7,890 nucleotides of DNA from Treponema sp. (lineage in GTDB: Bacteria > Spirochaetota > Spirochaetia > Treponematales > Breznakiellaceae): contig JAISSG010000130.1 of assembly GCA_031273185.1 (NCBI GenBank), positions 1 to 7,890 of the forward strand, read 5' to 3'. Positions 6,045 to 7,890 of this stretch are shown one piece after another. How positions within the stretch are numbered: the first letter of the stretch is position 1; every line of letters starts with the position of its first letter. Both the position numbers and the translations under genes were made by a program. The notes below the pieces were generated by a model. It made no database searches. It was not told the origin of the DNA and saw only the letters and a list, made by a program, of their open reading frames with translations.

Positions 6045-7724
6045 TCAACTGGAAATTTTTCCCGTGATGCCAATACAGTAATCGCCGAGCTTTTCGATAC
6101 GCTGCACCAGATCGATAAAGATCAGCTCCGTCTTGACATCCTCGCCCGCCTCGATGCGCTTGCGGCTGAATTTCTGGAGTTTCCTGCGCGACTTGTTGAT
6201 GTTTTCCTCCAGTTCCACAGCGCGGGCGACAAGCTCTGCCGACATGGTTTTGCCAAGGTGCCTCTGCAAGAGGACCAAAAATTCATCGACCAGGCTGATA
6301 TAGGGAACGAGGTCTTCCACCTCTTCTATTTTGAAAATGCGGTTTTTCCGCACGCTTCTTTCAAGCAGGCGGCTGATGCCGTAACACTCGTCGCTCATCT
6401 CCTCGATCTCGGCGATAACCCTCAGCAGTTGGGAAACCCGTTTTTCCGAGCGGACGTTAAGCTGCTCGCGGGTGCACTCAATCAGGAACGCGGTGAGCGA
6501 TTCCCGCATCTCGTCGGCGTATTCTTCCTTTCGCTTCACGCTGTCGCAGAAAGCGGCAACGGCGCCTTCCCTGTCGCTTATTTCGTGGAGATTGCGCAGA
6601 AGATCGCTGAAACTGGTGTACATGGACGAAACGACACCCGCCATGTCCTGGATCTCTTTTTCCACCCGCACTATGTTGAGTTCGGGGGTTACGGTATTGG
6701 CGCTGGAGAAATACGCAAACTTGTAATGCTCGCTTTCCTCTGGCGTTTTTCCCTCACGAATGAAAGCCGAGACCAATTTGGCAAACGTGTTCACAAAGGG
6801 CAGAAACAGGGCGGTGTTGAGCACGTTGAAAACCGTGTGCAGCATGGCTATGTGCGTGGTGATGGACGGATCATTGCCCACGGGACTCCCCGGCGTAATA
6901 ATGTCAACTAACGCCAGCAGCGGCTTGAGCAGGGGCAGCGCCCAGCAGGTTCCAATCAAGTTGAACAGGACATGGACAAGGGCGGCGCGTTTTGCCGATG
7001 TCCTCGCTCCGATGGCAGCAAGAGCCGCGTCAATGGTAGTGCCGACGTTTGCGCCAAGAACCATGCCCGCTGCCATCTCGTAAGTGATAATATTGCTGTA
7101 CGCCATTGTCAGAACGATGGCGGTCGAGGCGCTGGAGGAGTGGACAAGGAGCGTGATCAACAGACCCGCGCCCGCGCCAATCAATACCCCCGCAAAACCC
7201 GTGTTCCTGAATGCGGCTATGGCGTTGAAGTCGATGACGTTGCTAATGAAGGTCATTTCCTGCGTAAGGAAATGCAGCCCCAAAAACAACAGGCCAAAGC
7301 CCATGAGTAGCTCGCCCAGACTTTTATGCTTCCATTTGACAACGCTCAGGATAAAGCCGAGACCCACCGCCGGCAGGGCAAGGTCGGAAATCTTTATCGT
7401 AAAACCCACGAGGGACACGATCCACGCCGTTACCGTGGTACCGATATTTGCCCCCATGATTACCCCGATTGACTGGGTAAGGGTTAACAGGCCGGCGTTC
7501 ACAAACGAAACCACCATGACGGTGACGGCGGAAGATGACTGGATAATGCCGGTAACGACGAAACCGGTCAGCACCCCGACAAAGCGGTTGCCGGTCATGA
7601 AATTCAGCGTTTTCCTGAGCTTATCCCCGGCACTCTGCTGTATACCGTCGCTCATGATCTTCATCCCAAAGAGGAACATGCACAAGCCGCCGGTCATCCG
7701 CAGGAACAACGCCACAATTTCCAT
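6045..7724 (-). CDS. Na+/phosphate cotransporter, NptA type, with PhoU-like C-terminal domain
   Basis: Members of the Na/Pi cotransporter family (PF02690) bring phosphate, or a similar anion, across the inner membrane using the sodium gradient. The 559-residue protein shows the two inverted family repeats. The first has QSSSAVT (62-68) and GANIGTT (91-97). The second has HSSSAST (195-201) and GANVGTT (224-230). HVLFNLIGT (251-259) and HTVFNVLNT (296-304) are also typical. Hydrophobic segments end near 320. Residues 350-555 are helical and charged, ending in IDLVQRIEKLGDYCIGI, which matches PhoU-like domains and is probably cytoplasmic and regulatory. Length is normal for this fused subfamily. 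The start at 7724 is chosen because family members begin close to the GGLCMFLFGMKIMSDG segment. The frame stays open to 7841, but those 39 extra residues look noncoding. No clear ribosome binding site precedes 7724. The exact substrate is inferred from the family. Confidence 0.92.
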   Translation of the reverse strand: MEIVALFLRMTGGLCMFLFGMKIMSDGIQQSAGDKLRKTLNFMTGNRFVGVLTGFVVTGIIQSSSAVTVMVVSFVNAGLLTLTQSIGVIMGANIGTTVTAWIVSLVGFTIKISDLALPAVGLGFILSVVKWKHKSLGELLMGFGLLFLGLHFLTQEMTFISNVIDFNAIAAFRNTGFAGVLIGAGAGLLITLLVHSSSASTAIVLTMAYSNIITYEMAAGMVLGANVGTTIDAALAAIGARTSAKRAALVHVLFNLIGTCWALPLLKPLLALVDIITPGSPVGNDPSITTHIAMLHTVFNVLNTALFLPFVNTFAKLVSAFIREGKTPEESEHYKFAYFSSANTVTPELNIVRVEKEIQDMAGVVSSMYTSFSDLLRNLHEISDREGAVAAFCDSVKRKEEYADEMRESLTAFLIECTREQLNVRSEKRVSQLLRVIAEIEEMSDECYGISRLLERSVRKNRIFKIEEVEDLVPYISLVDEFLVLLQRHLGKTMSAELVARAVELEENINKSRRKLQKFSRKRIEAGEDVKTELIFIDLVQRIEKLGDYCIGITGKISS

Positions 7725-7783
7725 ATAAGGGAATGGTAAAGGCAGGGCGATAAAATTGCAAGGGTGTGTTTCCCAGGGCCAGC

Positions 7784-7890
7784 GCACTATAAATTGTAAT
7801 TCCTTACAGGATAAAGAATTACGAGATGGTGTATGAAACACTATACGTTTCGTAATTCCTTATGTAGCAAAGAATTAGCGTTTATAGTGC
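7784..7890. repeat. Nested palindromic repeat block with tandem half-copies
   Basis: Perfect 10-base arms GCACTATAAA (7784-7793) and TTTATAGTGC (7881-7890) enclose two similar units that start with CACTATA at 7785 and 7839. Each unit contains its own hairpin: GTAATTCCTTA 7796-7806 with TAAAGAATTAC 7812-7822, and TAATTCCTT 7853-7861 with AAAGAATTA 7869-7877, each with one mismatch. The inner arms also pair with each other (7811-7824 with 7850-7863, 13 of 14). The block lies 59 bases upstream of the transporter start and may continue past the window. Confidence 0.75.

Noticed and set aside
5518..6081. Open plus-strand frames opposite the hydrolase gene
   Set aside because: The minus-strand frame carries the intact NlpC/P60 catalytic residues, so the others are shadows.
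6258..7728. Several open plus-strand frames opposite the phosphate transporter gene
   Set aside because: The transporter motifs on the minus strand settle the coding strand.
7725..7783. Riboswitch or extended N-terminus before the phosphate transporter
   Set aside because: The 59 bases show no recognised aptamer, and the translated extension has no family resemblance.
7784..7890. CRISPR array
   Set aside because: Only two units, both internally palindromic throughout, with no unique spacers and no cas genes nearby.

Overview
The window suggests a diderm spirochaete, most likely a Treponema of moderately high G+C. This is inferred from the style of the genes: a lipoprotein with a GCPQP lipobox context, an NlpC/P60 protein joined to an outer-membrane-type barrel, a NptA/PhoU-type phosphate transporter, and palindromic intergenic repeats. 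No marker gene is present to prove it.

Left third (1-1907) is accessory and patchy. It opens with a small palindrome and a well-formed start of a VapC-like PIN-domain toxin gene. That gene is cut off after about 18 codons by a strongly A+T-rich segment. The segment carries one small secreted-protein gene on the minus strand, with a near-consensus promoter. A plus-strand gene follows for a putative lipoprotein with an odd Cys-rich N-terminal extension. After it comes about 465 bases with no intact gene and one likely gene fragment.

Middle (1908-4620) is a two-gene plus-strand operon. Both genes encode membrane proteins of unknown function, overlap by 11 bases, and share a layout of three N-terminal membrane segments, a soluble middle, and three or four C-terminal segments. 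The second also has a TPR-like helical region. A long hairpin follows, between this operon and the convergent genes to the right.

Right part (4798-7724, minus strand) holds a Na+/phosphate cotransporter with a PhoU-like tail. Downstream of it lies a secreted NlpC/P60 cell-wall hydrolase fused to a predicted beta-barrel. A strong palindrome separates the two genes. The window ends in a 107-base block of nested palindromes and tandem half-repeats upstream of the transporter gene.

No rRNA, tRNA, CRISPR array or complete mobile element was found. The most notable observations are the truncated toxin gene at the edge of the A+T-rich islet, the nested palindromic repeat at the right end and its possible relatives elsewhere in the window, the hydrolase-barrel fusion, and the paired membrane proteins.
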